DNA of 57,747 nt from Bacteroides sp. (GTDB lineage: Bacteria > Bacteroidota > Bacteroidia > Bacteroidales > Muribaculaceae): assembly GCA_014801945.1 (NCBI GenBank), contig JAAVDF010000040.1:1-57747 (forward strand). The letters are read 5' to 3'. The position numbers and the translations under genes were made by a program. This document shows, piece by piece, positions 18,105 to 26,698 of the stretch; within the stretch, counting starts at the first letter, position 1, and every line of letters starts with the position of its first letter. The notes below the pieces were generated by a model. The model made no database searches. It was not told the DNA's origin and saw only the letters and a list, made by a program, of their open reading frames with translations.

Positions 18105-18989
18105 TTGGATACACAGAAACCCGTAATTGAAATCGATGCCCGTTCAGGCTTCTGCCACGGAGTGGTCACCGCTATCCGCAAGGCCGAAGAAGAACTCGAA
18201 CGCAGCGAACAGCCTCTATATTGTCTTGGCGACATCGTCCACAACAGTGATGAGGTCGAACGCCTCGAACGTAAAGGTCTCTCGACGATAACTCACGACG
18301 ATCTGCGCAAGCTTTCAGCATCGCGCGTATTGCTCCGCGCCCATGGCGAGCCTCCTTCGACCTATGCGCTTGCACGCGAACGTGACATCGAAATTATCGA
18401 TGCCACCTGTCCCGTGGTGCTGAGGTTGCAGCAACGTATCAAGGATACTTACGACAACTCATCTCCCCGCCCGCAGATTGTAATTTACGGCAAAGCCGGC
18501 CATGCTGAAGTCAACGGACTTGTCGGGCAGACAAACGGCGAGGCTATCGTGGTGGAGAATCCTGATCAGCTTTCACGGATTGATTTCACCCGCGACATAG
18601 CTTTCTACTCACAGACCACCATGTCACTCCAAGGGTTTGCCGAAATGGTCAGTGAGATCACCCGACGGCTCGCCCCCGGAGTGAAGTTCGAGACTTTTGA
18701 CACGATCTGTCGTCAGGTAGCCAACCGTGTCGATCATCTGCGGGAATTCGCCCGTCGCCACGACGTCATTCTTTTTGTAGCCGGAGCTAAGAGCAGCAAT
18801 GGTAAAGTGCTCTATAATGAATGCCGAAGTGTCAACGAACGCTCACATCTCGTATCCAACCCTGCCGATTTCCGCTGTGAGTGGCTCGAAGGAGCTGAAA
18901 GTATCGGGATCTGCGGTGCTACATCTACGCCGCGCTGGCTGATGGAGGATGTGCGTGACACAGTGGCTGCTTCACTCGGCCTGATCTGA
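18105..18989 (+). CDS. ispH: 4-hydroxy-3-methylbut-2-enyl diphosphate reductase
   Basis: IspH is the [4Fe-4S] enzyme that performs the last step of the MEP isoprenoid pathway, giving IPP and DMAPP. Three cluster cysteines are visible: Cys17 (SGFCHGV), Cys102 (IDATCPVV) and Cys202 (DTICRQV). Substrate-site motifs HNSDEVERL, RAHGEPP and GHAEVNG are present, as are SSNGKVLYNEC and GATSTPRWL near the end. The start is a TTG codon at 18105; no ATG is available before the conserved EIDARSGFCHG, so this start is the best choice. It probably belongs to the porQ-cmk-ispH operon and supplies precursors used by uppP and miaA products elsewhere in the window. Confidence 0.95.
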   Translation: MDTQKPVIEIDARSGFCHGVVTAIRKAEEELERSEQPLYCLGDIVHNSDEVERLERKGLSTITHDDLRKLSASRVLLRAHGEPPSTYALARERDIEIIDATCPVVLRLQQRIKDTYDNSSPRPQIVIYGKAGHAEVNGLVGQTNGEAIVVENPDQLSRIDFTRDIAFYSQTTMSLQGFAEMVSEITRRLAPGVKFETFDTICRQVANRVDHLREFARRHDVILFVAGAKSSNGKVLYNECRSVNERSHLVSNPADFRCEWLEGAESIGICGATSTPRWLMEDVRDTVAASLGLI

Positions 18990-19028
18990 CATAGCACGCA
19001 TCGGAACTATCCTTCATAAACAGAGTCA

Positions 19029-19529
19029 ATGGAAAATTTTGTTGCCGTAGATGTCGAGACCGCAAATAACGAACCCACCTCTATTTGCGCTATAGGAGCT
19101 GTCAAGGTTATAAACGGATGCATCGTTGATCGTTTTTATGAACTTGTAAAGCCTGAACCTGAGTACTATTTCCGTCACTTCACACAGAACATTCACGGTA
19201 TCGGCCGTGAAGACACCGAGAATGCACGGGTATTCAGCGAGGTTTGGCACGATGTTGACCGGATGATCGGCGATCTTCCGCTCGTAGCACACAATAAAGC
19301 GTTTGACGAACGCTGCATCCGTGCCGCTCACCGCGTTTATGGCATGGACTACCCTGACTATCAGTTTTTCTGTACATATCAGGCCGCCCGAAGAAAATTT
19401 CCCAAGACCCTGCTTTCATCCTACTCTCTCCCCTACGTCTGTGAATTTCTCGGCATACCCTTTTATAACCATCATGATGCGCTTGCTGATGCTGAAGGAT
19501 GCGCGAAGATAGCAATGACCATCCTTTGA
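19029..19529 (+). CDS. DnaQ-like 3'-5' exonuclease
   Basis: The 166-residue protein is a stand-alone DEDDh exonuclease like the epsilon subunit of DNA polymerase III. The motifs are VDVET with Asp8 and Glu10 (Exo I), VAHNKAFDERCI near 87-98 (Exo II) and HHDALADAEGCAKI near the C-terminus (Exo III, with its histidine five residues before the aspartate). It would remove nucleotides from 3' ends of single-stranded DNA or RNA. It lacks a polymerase, BRCT or GIY-YIG fusion domain, so its exact role cannot be inferred. It follows ispH by 39 bp on the same strand and may be part of the same transcript. Confidence 0.9.
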   Translation: MENFVAVDVETANNEPTSICAIGAVKVINGCIVDRFYELVKPEPEYYFRHFTQNIHGIGREDTENARVFSEVWHDVDRMIGDLPLVAHNKAFDERCIRAAHRVYGMDYPDYQFFCTYQAARRKFPKTLLSSYSLPYVCEFLGIPFYNHHDALADAEGCAKIAMTIL

Positions 19530-19568
19530 TTCAGTCAAGAGCCATTTCAAGATTCAAAATATAGTCAC

Positions 19569-19913
19569 ATGACAAGATCATCATACGGCCTCCTTGCACC
19601 CATATTTCTGTCCTTATTCTTAACCTTCGGGCTGCAATCGTGTAGCTGCGGGTCATCATCGCAACCCGAACGGCAGAAAGTCTCGGCAAAGGTCATGGAC
19701 CGCAAAGCTTATATGCTTGGAGAGGAACACGCGCGCCGTATCATTGAGATAGCGGCCGACGAGGATAAGGTTCAGGACGGCTTGCTTGAAATCAGGGCTC
19801 GCATGAGCAATATTGAGTCGAAACTTAGCCGACAGTCTGCTGTTGACTATGAGCGCGGTTTCACTGACTACATCCGTTCCAACAATGATTCACTCGCCTT
19901 GATACTATTTTAA
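19569..19913 (+). CDS. Small putative lipoprotein
   Basis: The 114-residue protein has a lipoprotein-like signal sequence ending in LQSCSCG near residues 22-28, so it is probably lipid-anchored in the envelope. The mature part (about 35-110) is charged and likely helical, with a segment IIEIAADEDKVQDGLLEIRA that could form a coiled coil. I do not recognise the family. It lies 39 bp behind the exonuclease gene on the same strand and ahead of the thrC promoter. Confidence 0.7.
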   Translation: MTRSSYGLLAPIFLSLFLTFGLQSCSCGSSSQPERQKVSAKVMDRKAYMLGEEHARRIIEIAADEDKVQDGLLEIRARMSNIESKLSRQSAVDYERGFTDYIRSNNDSLALILF

Positions 19914-19994
19914 TTCAAGCTATCAATATCACTCATCATCCACGATCTACAAATCGACATTATACACCCTTTTTCGTTAAATTAACAATCTGTG

Positions 19995-20026
19995 TTGGGA
20001 ATTATTGCAGGAATTGCCTACATTTG
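19995..20026 (+). promoter_or_regulatory. Promoter of thrC
   Basis: TTG at 19995-19997, 21 nt, then TACATTTG at 20019-20026, 23 nt before the ATG at 20050. Confidence 0.5.
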
Positions 20027-20049
20027 CTTTACGCTATTATACTTGAATC

Positions 20050-21360
20050 ATGCAATTCTACAGCACAAACGGACTTAGCCCCAACGCCTCACTTGAAGAA
20101 GTTGTGATGACCGGACTGGCTCCTGACGGTGGTCTATACATGCCGGAAAGGATACCGGTCATTCCACGTGCTTTCTTTAATAATATAAGTGAGATGTCGG
20201 TAAGCGACATAGCTTACATCGTGGCGACAACAGTCCTCGGCGATGTCATCGATGCAGCCGAATTAAAACAGATAGTTTTCGACACGTTCTCTTTTGAAAT
20301 ACCACTGCGAAAAATCGACAGCGATATCTACGCCCTTGAACTCTTCCACGGCCCTACGCTGGCTTTCAAGGATGTCGGTGCGCGATTTCTTGCCCGCATC
20401 ATCAGTCACTTCACCCGACCCGGCGACAAGGAGGTCAATGTACTCGTCGCCACCTCCGGTGATTCCGGCGGAGCTGTCGCCACCGGTTTCCATAAAGTGC
20501 CGGGGGTAAAAGTCTTCGTCCTCTATCCCGAACGTGGGCTTACAGCCATGCAACGCAACCAGTTCACGTCGCTCGGCGACAACGTCTATCCCATCGAAAT
20601 CATGGGAAACTTCGATGATTGCCAGCGGCTGGTCAAGGAAGCGTTTGTTGACAAGAGATTGAGAGAAGAGATGAACATAACGTCGGCCAACTCGATCAAC
20701 GTATGCCGCCTCCTCCCCCAGATGTTCTACTATTTCTATGGCTACAGTCAATTCCTGCGCAATGAGGATAACCCGAATCCCGGCAAGGTGGTGATTTCAG
20801 TCCCGTGCGGCAATCTCGGTAATCTTACAGCCGGTCTTCTCGCCATGAGGATGGGACTTCCCGTGAGCCGTTTTGTCGCGGCCAACAACACTAACAATTC
20901 CTTCACCCGCTATATCAATGAAGGGATTTACGAACCCATGAAGCCGGTCCGCACTATTGCATGTGCCATGGATGTAGGCAATCCATCCAATTTCTCGCGG
21001 ATACTCGATATCTTCGGCGGTGATCATGAAAAGATCCGGCAGACATTATCCGGCTATTCATTCACCGACGAGGAGATTTCCGAAAGTATGCGCGAGATCT
21101 ATCAGCGTGATGGCTATGTGATGGATCCGCATGGAGCCACAGCCTACCGCGCCCTCCGCCGGGACCTCAAACCGGGTGAGAAAGGTATATTCCTTGCTAC
21201 AGCCCATCCATCGAAGTTCCCTCATGCCGTCGGGCAGGCAACAGGAGTAAGGCAGAAAGAAAATCAGGTGACACGCAGCAGAGTGACCGAACATCATCCC
21301 ACTCCGCGCATCACTCCCTCACTTCCCGCCTTGAAAAAAATTCTCCTGACAGCAACATAA
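20050..21360 (+). CDS. thrC: Threonine synthase
   Basis: ThrC is a fold-type II PLP enzyme that converts O-phosphohomoserine to threonine. The 436-residue protein begins with MQFYSTNGLSPNASLEEVV, typical of the longer bacterial and fungal class. It has the PLP lysine Lys107 in FHGPTLAFKDVGARF, the phosphate-binding ATSGDSGGAVA near 136-146 and SVPCGNLGNLTAGLLA near 253. The other threonine-branch genes (homoserine kinase, aspartokinase) are not adjacent, so the gene appears to be transcribed alone from its own promoter. Confidence 0.96.
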   Translation: MQFYSTNGLSPNASLEEVVMTGLAPDGGLYMPERIPVIPRAFFNNISEMSVSDIAYIVATTVLGDVIDAAELKQIVFDTFSFEIPLRKIDSDIYALELFHGPTLAFKDVGARFLARIISHFTRPGDKEVNVLVATSGDSGGAVATGFHKVPGVKVFVLYPERGLTAMQRNQFTSLGDNVYPIEIMGNFDDCQRLVKEAFVDKRLREEMNITSANSINVCRLLPQMFYYFYGYSQFLRNEDNPNPGKVVISVPCGNLGNLTAGLLAMRMGLPVSRFVAANNTNNSFTRYINEGIYEPMKPVRTIACAMDVGNPSNFSRILDIFGGDHEKIRQTLSGYSFTDEEISESMREIYQRDGYVMDPHGATAYRALRRDLKPGEKGIFLATAHPSKFPHAVGQATGVRQKENQVTRSRVTEHHPTPRITPSLPALKKILLTAT

Positions 21361-21376
21361 TTCAAGACTTTTTTGT

Positions 21377-21384
21377 TAAATTTG
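21377..21384 (+). promoter_or_regulatory. Candidate -7 box ahead of the 121-residue gene
   Basis: TAAATTTG lies 17 nt after the thrC stop and about 78 nt before the ATG at 21462. No TTG is placed correctly upstream, so support is partial. Confidence 0.35.
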
Positions 21385-21461
21385 CAATATGGCAGATCTT
21401 CGGATTGCCGTTAATCGCAGACTAAACTCTCCATTATTAACCCTTTTAATCCTTAAAAGCA

Positions 21462-21827
21462 ATGGCATCCAACAAACGACTCCTTAAAAAAGAAATCCGT
21501 ATTATATGCGGCGCACTCGCAGGCGAATGCGTAGTCGCCAAAATGACCGTCCCCGGTATCGATCGTGAAAAACTCAATGCGATCATCTATGAGCTCGCTG
21601 ATCTTCAGGAAAACGCTATTCACAGAATCAGCATCACCTTCCCCCAGTCAGAGAAATCATTCTCAAACGGTCAGGAATACCGCAAAGCCCGTCGTGCATA
21701 TTTTGCAGCCGCCTTCAGCAAACTGAAGTCAGAATTCAATGCCCACATTGACCAGATCATCAAGCAGATGAACGCTGTTCTCCCGCAGGAACAGAAAGAC
21801 GCCAATATCGCATCTCTCAAAGCCTGA
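21462..21827 (+). CDS. Conserved-looking hypothetical protein
   Basis: A 121-residue soluble protein, predicted mostly helical, with a basic start (MASNKRLLKKEIR) and no signal peptide or membrane segment. Segments such as IICGALAGECVVAK and HIDQIIKQMNAVLP look structured. No known motif is recognised. It sits 45 bp upstream of a phospholipid acyltransferase gene and is probably co-transcribed with it and the amidase that follows. Normal codon use, clean start and operon position support a real gene. Function unknown. Confidence 0.75.
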   Translation: MASNKRLLKKEIRIICGALAGECVVAKMTVPGIDREKLNAIIYELADLQENAIHRISITFPQSEKSFSNGQEYRKARRAYFAAAFSKLKSEFNAHIDQIIKQMNAVLPQEQKDANIASLKA

Positions 21828-21872
21828 TTCAACCCCACATTCCAAAATCCACTATAAGCAAAATTCCGCGTC

Positions 21873-22409
21873 ATGTCCCTGAGTAAGATCATTCTCAGAC
21901 TTTTCGGTTGGAAAGTCCAATGCACCGTGCCTGATTACCCAAAATGTATAATCTGTGTCGCTCCGCATACTTCCAACTGGGATTTTGTACTCGGAAAACT
22001 TGCTTACTGGTCGCTTGGCCGACAAGCCGGTTTCCTCATAAAGGAAACATGGTTTTTCTTCCCGATGAATCTTATTTTCAAAGCATTGGGTGGAATACCT
22101 GTCCCGCGCCGCCGTGGATCTTCGCTGACGGATGTCCTTATAGATAAGTTCAATGCATCTACCCGTATGTCACTCGCCATCACCCCGGAGGGAACTCGTG
22201 CGAGGGTGAGCGAGTGGCGGACAGGTTTCCTCCGTATAGCCTATGGAGCGAAAGTCCAGATAGTTCTTGCTGCGATCGATGCTGCAAAAAAGCAAATCTA
22301 TCTTGACCGCACATATCAGCCTACCGGCGATATCGAAGCTGATATGGCCGCCATCAAGGATTATTATAAGGACATGACCGGCATTAAGCCTGAGAATTTC
22401 ACTATCTGA
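21873..22409 (+). CDS. PlsC-like 1-acyl-glycerol-phosphate acyltransferase family protein
   Basis: The 178-residue protein carries the acyltransferase HX4D motif as His32-Thr-Ser-Asn-Trp-Asp37, followed by a conserved substrate-side block GGIPVPRRRGSS near 74-85 and ITPEGTRARVSEWRTGF near 107-123. Such enzymes transfer an acyl chain to lysophosphatidate or a related acceptor at the inner membrane. It is shorter than PlsC (about 240 residues) and lacks a clear N-terminal membrane helix. It therefore belongs to the small HTSNWD subgroup common in Bacteroidetes, whose acceptor is not well established. It is followed 56 bp later by the amidase gene. Confidence 0.85.
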   Translation: MSLSKIILRLFGWKVQCTVPDYPKCIICVAPHTSNWDFVLGKLAYWSLGRQAGFLIKETWFFFPMNLIFKALGGIPVPRRRGSSLTDVLIDKFNASTRMSLAITPEGTRARVSEWRTGFLRIAYGAKVQIVLAAIDAAKKQIYLDRTYQPTGDIEADMAAIKDYYKDMTGIKPENFTI

Positions 22410-22465
22410 ACAGATTATCTCCAACAGTCCCTATTAATTAAACCCTAATCTATATTATTTCGGGA

Positions 22466-23266
22466 ATGAAAATCTGTGCCATACCTTACGACATAATCTA
22501 TGCCGATGTCGAGAACAATCTGATTTCCGTGGCTCATCAGCTCAATCAGGTTGAACCCGACACAGACATTGTGGTGCTACCTGAACTTTTCACCACCTCA
22601 TTCATTCCCGAATCGGCCTTGATCGCTGAAAAGGCGGAACTGACCACCGGTCATACTGTCGAAACCCTCAAGCGGTGGGCTCAATACTTTGGTTTCGCCA
22701 TTGCCGGTAGTTTCCTTGCGACTGACGGCAAAGGCCACTTCTACAACAAAGCCTTTTTCGTTGAACCTATGGGCGATGTGACTTTTACAGACAAGCGACA
22801 TCTTTTCCCCATATCTTCGGAAAGCAAGACATACACCCCCGGATCGACCTTCCCCCCTACCATACGTTTCAGGGGATGGAATATCCGTCTGATTGTATGC
22901 TACGATCTTCGTTTCCCCGTGTGGACACGCAATCAGCCCGACAATCTCTATGATCTCCTGCTCGTACCGTCCAACTGGCCTGTATCACGTGTCAAACAGT
23001 TCAAGCTCCTGCTTAGCGCACGCGCTGTAGAGAATCAGATCTACACCGTGGGATGTAATCGTACAGGCTCTGATAAATTCGGCGACTACACAACCGGAAT
23101 GTCCGTGATCTTCGATAATCTTGGCGATGACATTAAAGAGACACGCCGCAACGGACACATTTATGCCCTCCTCGATCTTAGAAACCTCAAGGAAGGCCGC
23201 GAACGCTTCCCGGCCTACCGTTCTACCGACAATTTCACCATTGACCTGACCCCGGCTGTGCGTTAA
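22466..23266 (+). CDS. Nitrilase-superfamily amidase, probably omega-amidase
   Basis: The 266-residue enzyme has the Glu-Lys-Cys catalytic triad of the CN-hydrolase fold: Glu40 (VVLPELFTTSF), Lys110 (DKRHLFP) and Cys145 (IVCYDLRFPVW). The length and LPELFTTSF motif resemble YafV/omega-amidases, which hydrolyse alpha-ketoglutaramate and alpha-ketosuccinamate formed by glutamine transaminases, a metabolite-repair role in the cytosol. Glutamine-related genes elsewhere in the window fit this, but the substrate is an inference. It is the last clear gene of the thrC-proximal run on the plus strand. Confidence 0.85.
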   Translation: MKICAIPYDIIYADVENNLISVAHQLNQVEPDTDIVVLPELFTTSFIPESALIAEKAELTTGHTVETLKRWAQYFGFAIAGSFLATDGKGHFYNKAFFVEPMGDVTFTDKRHLFPISSESKTYTPGSTFPPTIRFRGWNIRLIVCYDLRFPVWTRNQPDNLYDLLLVPSNWPVSRVKQFKLLLSARAVENQIYTVGCNRTGSDKFGDYTTGMSVIFDNLGDDIKETRRNGHIYALLDLRNLKEGRERFPAYRSTDNFTIDLTPAVR

Positions 23267-23496
23267 GACACACGGAATCATCCTCGATTCTCCCCCTATA
23301 CACACGCCAATCTCCTACCTTAAAATCTGCCTGCCCCCCCTAATTTTTCCAATCTATACCATAACTCATATACGGACATCCATATTTTTGTTTTCTATTT
23401 GTAATTCTGGTATTTATTGGCTAAAATCCTCCGGCCATTCGTCCGTCTGCTCTACAATTTTTTTATTTATTCTCTAACAGACACAAACCTCTATTT
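23267..23496. other. Gap ahead of a small ORF
   Basis: This 230-bp stretch holds no gene. A TATTTTTG box at 23383-23390 could serve the small ORF starting at 23497, but no matching TTG is seen 18-21 nt upstream. Confidence 0.4.
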
Positions 23497-23649
23497 ATGG
23501 AATTCAAAGAAAAATTTAAAACCGTACACGAAGATTTCTTCGGTAATGTTGTAGGCTCAATCGTAAAGACCGTCAAAAAAACAATAAAGCCCAAAGCACA
23601 TACAGATTTTATTGCAGACTGGGCTATCCCCTCCTCTCAGCCGAAATAA
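23497..23649 (+). CDS. Candidate 50-residue small protein
   Basis: An ATG-to-TAA reading frame of 50 codons encodes a lysine-rich peptide beginning MEFKEKFKTVHEDFFGN. It has an amphipathic middle (NVVGSIVKTVKKTIKPK) and ends IADWAIPSSQPK. There is no signal peptide. It lies in an otherwise empty region, has sensible composition and precedes a large inverted repeat that could end its transcript. I do not recognise it. It may be a real small protein, or a chance frame. Confidence 0.45.
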   Translation: MEFKEKFKTVHEDFFGNVVGSIVKTVKKTIKPKAHTDFIADWAIPSSQPK

Positions 23650-23719
23650 CATTGACTTGTATATTAATCTGAGAGCACTATAACTTCCTGACAGCAGAAA
23701 CCGCATCAGGATCCAATCG

Positions 23720-23822
23720 CATTTGTAGAGCCTGCACTTATGCCGACCGGGCTTCATTGATAATCAACTGATTATCATAATTATTTGAAACTTGGTCAGC
23801 ATAAATGCAGGCTCTACAAATG
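23720..23822. repeat. 103-bp imperfect palindrome
   Basis: Arms 23720-23748 and 23794-23822 match as inverted repeats over 29 bp with two transition mismatches, both tolerated as G-U in RNA. The 45-bp middle contains its own palindrome around TGATAATCA/TGATTATCA (23757-23776). It lies between the convergent small ORF and the dipeptidase gene. It may be a bidirectional terminator or a dispersed palindromic (MITE/REP-like) element. No second copy is visible in this window. Confidence 0.7.
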
Positions 23823-23863
23823 TATATAAGGCTTTTTAATAAGACCTCACAGCTTTTCCAACA

Positions 23864-25513
23864 TCATTCAAGCAGCAGACGGTCACCGGTCTTTTCGATG
23901 ATAAGACGATAGAAATCCTCTGAAAATCCGGGAGATTCAGGCGTAAGTGGCTTACCGTGAGGATTACGGGCAAAGTCACCATTCTCGTCGATCTTCTTCC
24001 GGCCTCCGTCAAGATATTTGACAAGGAGAAATATTGCGAGATCCCGGTAAGCATCCGTAGCTTCACCGGCTATTGACGCACCTTCGGCATTGACTCGCGC
24101 CTCCAGTCCCTGAATGTCACCGTTGCGATAAAGAGTAAGAAGCTCCTCCTCGAATTGCGGACGTGAGGCGGTAAACTTGTCTTCAAGCGCACCCTGCACC
24201 TTGCGTATATCGCCGATCATCAGATTGTATTTGCCGTATGCCTGATTAGCCACCCAGTTATTCACCCAAAAATTAGCTTTCGGAGTGAAAGTGTAGAGAT
24301 CGCCATTGCCCGGACGGACTTCTTCCGGGACTTCAGTCATGGAGCAATAAAAGGGCATATAGACCGAGGTATTTGCATCGTCCGTTCCAAACCATATAAC
24401 ACCGCCTATCGGATCAGGCAGATCGGCACGGCTCTGACTCACGAAATGCCACGCAGTCTGCTGTGTTGCGACAGGACGTTCGTGGGTATATTTCTTTCCA
24501 TCGACCTCGTAGCGCATGGGGCGGTCTCGCTGAGGCGATTTGTACGGTCCTGCACCCGGATCAGAAGTCATGTCATAAGGACTATTCTCATAGTGGTCCC
24601 TCATACGGGCCTGCATATCACGGAGCGAGAGTTTACGGTCGGGCACGATGAAAAGAGGTATCGGTTCATCACTGTCGGCATTGACCCATTCAAACCAAGC
24701 CTTATCCTCCTCCGGCGAAGCGAAATGGCGGAAGAAACTCCACACACGGGCGTCACACGCACGACGTTTGGCTGCATCATGTTTATCAAAAGCGTCGGCA
24801 AACGAGAAATCCTCATCCTTACCTGAGAAATAACCGCGACGACGTGCAAAGGGGATAAGATCCTTGGCATACATCACATTCTCCGTATCGTTAAGATCGA
24901 CCTTACGGATACGCGGCTCGTTGGCATGTGCGCATATAGCATCGTCGGGAACACGGACCGCGATCCAGACCGCACCCTTCTCTGCCCCCTTGCCTATCAT
25001 CTCCATGATCCAAGCTTCATTCTTATCAGCAATTGAGAATGTCTCGCCTGTGCTCGCATAACCGTATTTTTCCACGAGATCAGCCATCGTCTGTATAGCC
25101 TCGCGTGCAGTCTTGCATCTTTCAAGCGTGATGTAGATAAGCGATCCGTAGTCGAGCATGGAAACTCCGGTGGTATCGGCAAGCTCTTTGTGGCCGGTCC
25201 ATGTTGTCTCTCCTATCACAAGTTGGTGTTCATTCATGTTTCCCACCACATTGTATGTTTCGGAAGCCTGCGGAATCTCTCCACGTGGACTGTTGTCACC
25301 CCAGTCGATCACCTTGCGCATTGTGCCCGGTGCGTGCTTACCGCGCGGAGAGTGGAAAAGATCGCCGAAACGTGAATAGGAATCGTCGGCGTATGTGATC
25401 ATGACTGAGCCGTCAGTGGTAGCCTTCCGGCCCGCAATGAAATTTGTACAGGCAAGTGCCGCGAGATTACAACACACTGCGGAGCAAAGTAATAGGGTCC
25501 GGTTAAGTTTCAT
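23864..25513 (-). CDS. Secreted C69-family dipeptidase
   Basis: The 549-residue enzyme is a peptidase family C69 (Ntn-hydrolase) dipeptidase, predicted to be exported. Residues 1-21 form a signal or leader peptide, and Cys22 (LACTNFIAGRKATTDGS) would become the N-terminal catalytic nucleophile after cleavage. Downstream landmarks are GNMNEHQLVIGETTWTG near 92-108 and the family-typical STGETFSIADKNEAWIMEM near 154. It would cleave dipeptides in the periplasm or at the surface, in line with peptide use by gut Bacteroidales. It lies 35 bp behind the S4-domain gene on the same strand. The residue before Cys22 does not make a canonical lipobox, so I favour a free enzyme over a lipoprotein. Confidence 0.9.
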   Translation of the reverse strand: MKLNRTLLLCSAVCCNLAALACTNFIAGRKATTDGSVMITYADDSYSRFGDLFHSPRGKHAPGTMRKVIDWGDNSPRGEIPQASETYNVVGNMNEHQLVIGETTWTGHKELADTTGVSMLDYGSLIYITLERCKTAREAIQTMADLVEKYGYASTGETFSIADKNEAWIMEMIGKGAEKGAVWIAVRVPDDAICAHANEPRIRKVDLNDTENVMYAKDLIPFARRRGYFSGKDEDFSFADAFDKHDAAKRRACDARVWSFFRHFASPEEDKAWFEWVNADSDEPIPLFIVPDRKLSLRDMQARMRDHYENSPYDMTSDPGAGPYKSPQRDRPMRYEVDGKKYTHERPVATQQTAWHFVSQSRADLPDPIGGVIWFGTDDANTSVYMPFYCSMTEVPEEVRPGNGDLYTFTPKANFWVNNWVANQAYGKYNLMIGDIRKVQGALEDKFTASRPQFEEELLTLYRNGDIQGLEARVNAEGASIAGEATDAYRDLAIFLLVKYLDGGRKKIDENGDFARNPHGKPLTPESPGFSEDFYRLIIEKTGDRLLLE

Positions 25514-25548
25514 AACTACGGATAATATCGGTAAAAGATTATAAGATT

Positions 25549-25971
25549 TTATTCGTCATCCTCATCGTCAAGAAAATCCATGTCCCAGCCGTCTGACATT
25601 GATTCCGTGAACTGCGCCAGATCACGCCCCTCCCGTTTGGTCGGACGTCCCAGACCCTTACGGCGGTCAATGAAGCCTGAAATCTTGACAATCTCAAGCA
25701 GATCAAGCTCACTCTTGGGAGTAATGTTCTCCATGTAATCAGGCACAAGTTTGGCACCGAGACGGTTCTGTGTCAGTGCAAGCACCTTGAAGGAATATGT
25801 CACAGGAGGTTTGCGGACATTGACTACATCACCGACCTTAATCGTGCGCGACGGCTTTGCGATCGCATTCCCTACATAGACGCGTCCCTTCTTGCAGGCC
25901 TCGGTAGCCACCGTCCGTGTCTTGAACACACGCATGGCCCATAGCCATTTGTCAACTCTGACTTCGTTCAT
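25549..25971 (-). CDS. S4-domain RNA-binding protein, Hsp15-like
   Basis: The 140-residue protein begins with an S4 domain: VRVDKWLWAMRVFKTRTVATEAC (split here into VDKWLWAMRVFKTRT and following residues), then GRVYVGNAIAKPSRTIKVGD. The C-terminal half is short and ends in an acidic tail (FLDDEDDE). Hsp15 (HslR) homologues bind stalled 50S subunits carrying peptidyl-tRNA. The gene starts 11 bp after pth, whose product also rescues peptidyl-tRNA, which is consistent with a role in ribosome rescue. The exact Hsp15 function is an inference. Confidence 0.85.
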   Translation of the reverse strand: MNEVRVDKWLWAMRVFKTRTVATEACKKGRVYVGNAIAKPSRTIKVGDVVNVRKPPVTYSFKVLALTQNRLGAKLVPDYMENITPKSELDLLEIVKISGFIDRRKGLGRPTKREGRDLAQFTESMSDGWDMDFLDDEDDE

Positions 25972-25982
25972 GGTCTCTGCTG

Positions 25983-26546
25983 TTATTTATTGTTATAGGT
26001 ATTCATGGCTGTCTGTATGCCTGCGAGACAGAATGTCTTGATAGCATCCACAGCCAGTTCAATGCGTGCTCCCATCGCTTTCTCCTCTTCATCGGAGAAA
26101 CGGCCGAGTACATAGTCGATCTGTGTTCCGCGCGGAAAATCATTACCTATTCCGAATTTCAGACGCGGATAGTCCTGAGTGCCGAGCATCTGTGCTATAT
26201 TCTTCAGTCCGTTGTGACCGGCATCACTACCACGCGGTTTGATGCGTATCGCACCGAACGGGAGCGCACAATCATCCACGATTACGAGGATCTGACTGTT
26301 ATCCACACCCTCCTTGTCTTTCCAGTAACGGACGGCATTACCGGAGAGATTCATATAGGTCGATGGTTTCAGGATCACGAGCTGGGCATTTTTGACTCTC
26401 ATTCTGGCTATGTCGCCGTATCGTTCGGTGGTGAATGTCGCACCTCCGCTTTCAGCAAGAGCATCAGCGATTCTGAAACCTGCATTATGACGGGTCATGG
26501 CATATTCCGATCCTATGTTTCCGAGACCGACTATCAGATATTTCAT
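25983..26546 (-). CDS. pth: Peptidyl-tRNA hydrolase
   Basis: Pth releases tRNA from prematurely dropped peptidyl-tRNA. The 187-residue protein shows the family N-terminus [20 protein letters not shown] with the catalytic histidine near residue 20, [13 protein letters not shown] near 60-72, the catalytic-region [10 protein letters not shown] near 89-98 and [12 protein letters not shown] near 108-119. Length is normal. It lies upstream of the S4 gene by 11 bp and downstream of rplY, separated by a hairpin terminator at 26623-26665. The rplY-pth neighbourhood is widely conserved in bacteria. Confidence 0.97.
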   Translation of the reverse strand: MKYLIVGLGNIGSEYAMTRHNAGFRIADALAESGGATFTTERYGDIARMRVKNAQLVILKPSTYMNLSGNAVRYWKDKEGVDNSQILVIVDDCALPFGAIRIKPRGSDAGHNGLKNIAQMLGTQDYPRLKFGIGNDFPRGTQIDYVLGRFSDEEEKAMGARIELAVDAIKTFCLAGIQTAMNTYNNK

Positions 26547-26622
26547 TCCTTATTTATTATTTTTAAGTAACTCTTATGGGAAATAATCAGGTAACACAAT
26601 AAAGGATAAATATAAAAAAACA

Positions 26623-26665
26623 ACAGATTTTCCCCACTGTCGGAATGACACTTGAGAAAATCTGT
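26623..26665. terminator. Terminator between rplY and pth
   Basis: Arms ACAGATTTTC (26623-26632) and GAAAATCTGT (26656-26665) pair perfectly. On the minus strand the stem is followed by TTGTTTTTTTAT, so it should end the rplY transcript. A T run is also present on the plus side. Confidence 0.75.
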
Positions 26666-26698
26666 CGTTTTTTTATGGCTTGCGTAAGTGTTCTGAAC

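Noticed and set aside
23557-23757. 66-codon minus-strand frame
   Set aside because: It covers the small plus-strand ORF and one arm of the palindrome. The composition is unlike the neighbouring genes.
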